Origin: Tateyamaria sp. Alg231-49
Lineage (GTDB): Bacteria; Pseudomonadota; Alphaproteobacteria; Rhodobacterales; Rhodobacteraceae
Assembly (NCBI RefSeq): GCF_900143535.1
Contig: NZ_FRFA01000001.1
Location: 163,552-227,551, forward strand
Direction: 5' to 3'
DNA length: 64,000 nt
The position numbers and the translations under genes are program-made. This document shows, one piece after another, positions 63,251 to 64,000 of this stretch. The notes under the pieces are model-generated. The model was not told the DNA's origin. It did not search any database and saw only the letters and a list, made by a program, of their open reading frames with translations. Position 1 is the stretch's first letter, and the number at the start of each line of letters is the position of its first letter.

Positions 63251-63874
63251 TCACGTCAGCGTGCCAATCCGCGCTGCCAATCGCAATGCGTGACTTGGAT
63301 CATCGGCGGCACCCGGCATCACCGGATCATAGGCCGCCTGGATCAACGCGGCGATGTCCGGGCGCAGTACTGTCGTCTCGCCCGCAACAGCCAACGGAGA
63401 GCGGTCGCGAAAGGCAAGGTCGGACCACAAAAGCATGGATTGAACAACCTGGCTGAGCGCGAGCGTTTCAGCAGGGACAGTGCGCAGGTGTGTATCCATC
63501 CGAAGGAATACAAAGCGGGCCTTGATGGCGCCGGTATCGTCAAAGCGGAACGTGCGGTATTGGTTGGCGTCCAATTCTTTGAGCCGGGCAACGAGGGGCC
63601 CAAGATCAGGTAACAAACGGTCCATGTTCGGAACATCCGGCAACTCATCCCACTCTTTGAAAAAGAACCAGATGAAGTTTGATCCCAACTCGGGATCGGT
63701 TTCACTAATCGAGGTGCCGGCAAGTTGGTTCACCGCCTCGATCGCGCCCTTGATGACGCCCAGCGTCTCGTCCTCGACCCCGAATACCACAGGCGCCAGC
63801 GGTCGGCCCCAGCGGGCAAAGGCATAATCTCCACTCTCGCGCACAAACAGGGCTTCGATCTCTTCAGCGGTCAT
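63251..63874 (-). CDS. Conserved hypothetical protein
   Basis: 207 aa, soluble, no signal peptide. The residues F-A-R-W-G-R-P-L-A-P-V-V-F-G-V-E-D and N-F-I-W-F-F-F-K-E-W suggest a compact alpha/beta protein. No catalytic motif or named family is recognised. It starts 12 bp after the ruvB stop on the same strand, so it is likely the end of a ruvB transcript. Confidence 0.7.
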   Translation of the reverse strand: MTAEEIEALFVRESGDYAFARWGRPLAPVVFGVEDETLGVIKGAIEAVNQLAGTSISETDPELGSNFIWFFFKEWDELPDVPNMDRLLPDLGPLVARLKELDANQYRTFRFDDTGAIKARFVFLRMDTHLRTVPAETLALSQVVQSMLLWSDLAFRDRSPLAVAGETTVLRPDIAALIQAAYDPVMPGAADDPSHALRLAARIGTLT

Positions 63875-63886
63875 GTATTGCAGGCC

Positions 63887-64000
63887 TCAGTCAAACAAAT
63901 CTCGGTCAGATTTCGGGGCGTCCAGCCCCAAATGCCGCCATGCACGCGCCGCCAACATCCGGCCACGGGGCGTGCGCTGGATCAAACCCTGTTGCAAAAG
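63887..64000 (-). CDS. ruvB: Holliday junction helicase RuvB, C-terminal end
   Basis: The last 37 codons and the stop are present. The peptide [14 protein letters not shown] is the conserved DNA-binding wing of RuvB, followed by A-W-R-H-L-G-L and an acidic tail. RuvB drives branch migration with RuvA. The gene continues beyond the window. Confidence 0.92.
   Translation of the reverse strand, partial: LLQQGLIQRTPRGRMLAARAWRHLGLDAPKSDRDLFD

Overview
The window looks like a Rhodobacteraceae (Roseobacter-clade) chromosome. The evidence is the GC-rich backbone, an irr-type Fur regulator with the HDHPHF motif, a SAM/SAH riboswitch in front of metK (a class known from Rhodobacterales), a CP4-like class II aroA, and the rpsA-ihfB-lapA-trpF-trpB and rplY/pth neighbourhoods. 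Species cannot be fixed from the window.

Backbone, 1-36.9 kb. From the left: the end of a sugar-type ABC transporter; fabA divergent from irr and a PhyH-family oxygenase; a LysR regulator divergent from an mhqO-mhqD-like pair with a clear palindrome between them; miaB; phoH-ybeY-corC-lnt followed by the riboswitch and metK; rpsA, ihfB, lapA, trpF, a GNAT gene and trpB. Next comes a low-GC lysine-rich gene broken at an A7 run. A minus-strand group follows: rplY, haloalkane dehalogenase, pth, DUF2332, serine hydrolase, DUF2237. Then an MFS permease, lldD, an Acg-like nitroreductase with its MarR regulator, trmB, aroA-cmk convergent with trpA, ychF and a cyclic-nucleotide-binding-like membrane protein.

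Island, 36.94-58.03 kb. A tRNA-Ser(GCT) gene is followed by a 21-kb integrated element. A 15-bp copy of the tRNA 3' end at 58013-58027 marks the far end, next to a tyrosine integrase, and matching integrase arm-type repeats lie at both ends. The cargo is a four-gene operon: a 1733-aa DEAD/DUF1998 helicase, a SNF2 helicase, an Eco57I-type adenine methyltransferase and an HNH nuclease. This is most likely a DISARM/Hma-related anti-phage system with an unusual terminal nuclease. Behind it lie the decayed core of a phage-satellite-like element (dead HNH, iteron cluster, RepA-like C-terminus, primase, AlpA), an NYN-domain protein and an FRG-domain protein.

Mobile debris, 58.03-62.2 kb. Just outside the island are a second integrase truncated against an IS3 remnant, an Lgt-like gene cut by that IS, a zinc-ribbon ORF and a third, frameshifted integrase. 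Each integrase has its own short direct repeats nearby. The backbone resumes at 62.27 kb with a cytochrome c' / cytochrome c pair, a conserved hypothetical gene and the end of ruvB.
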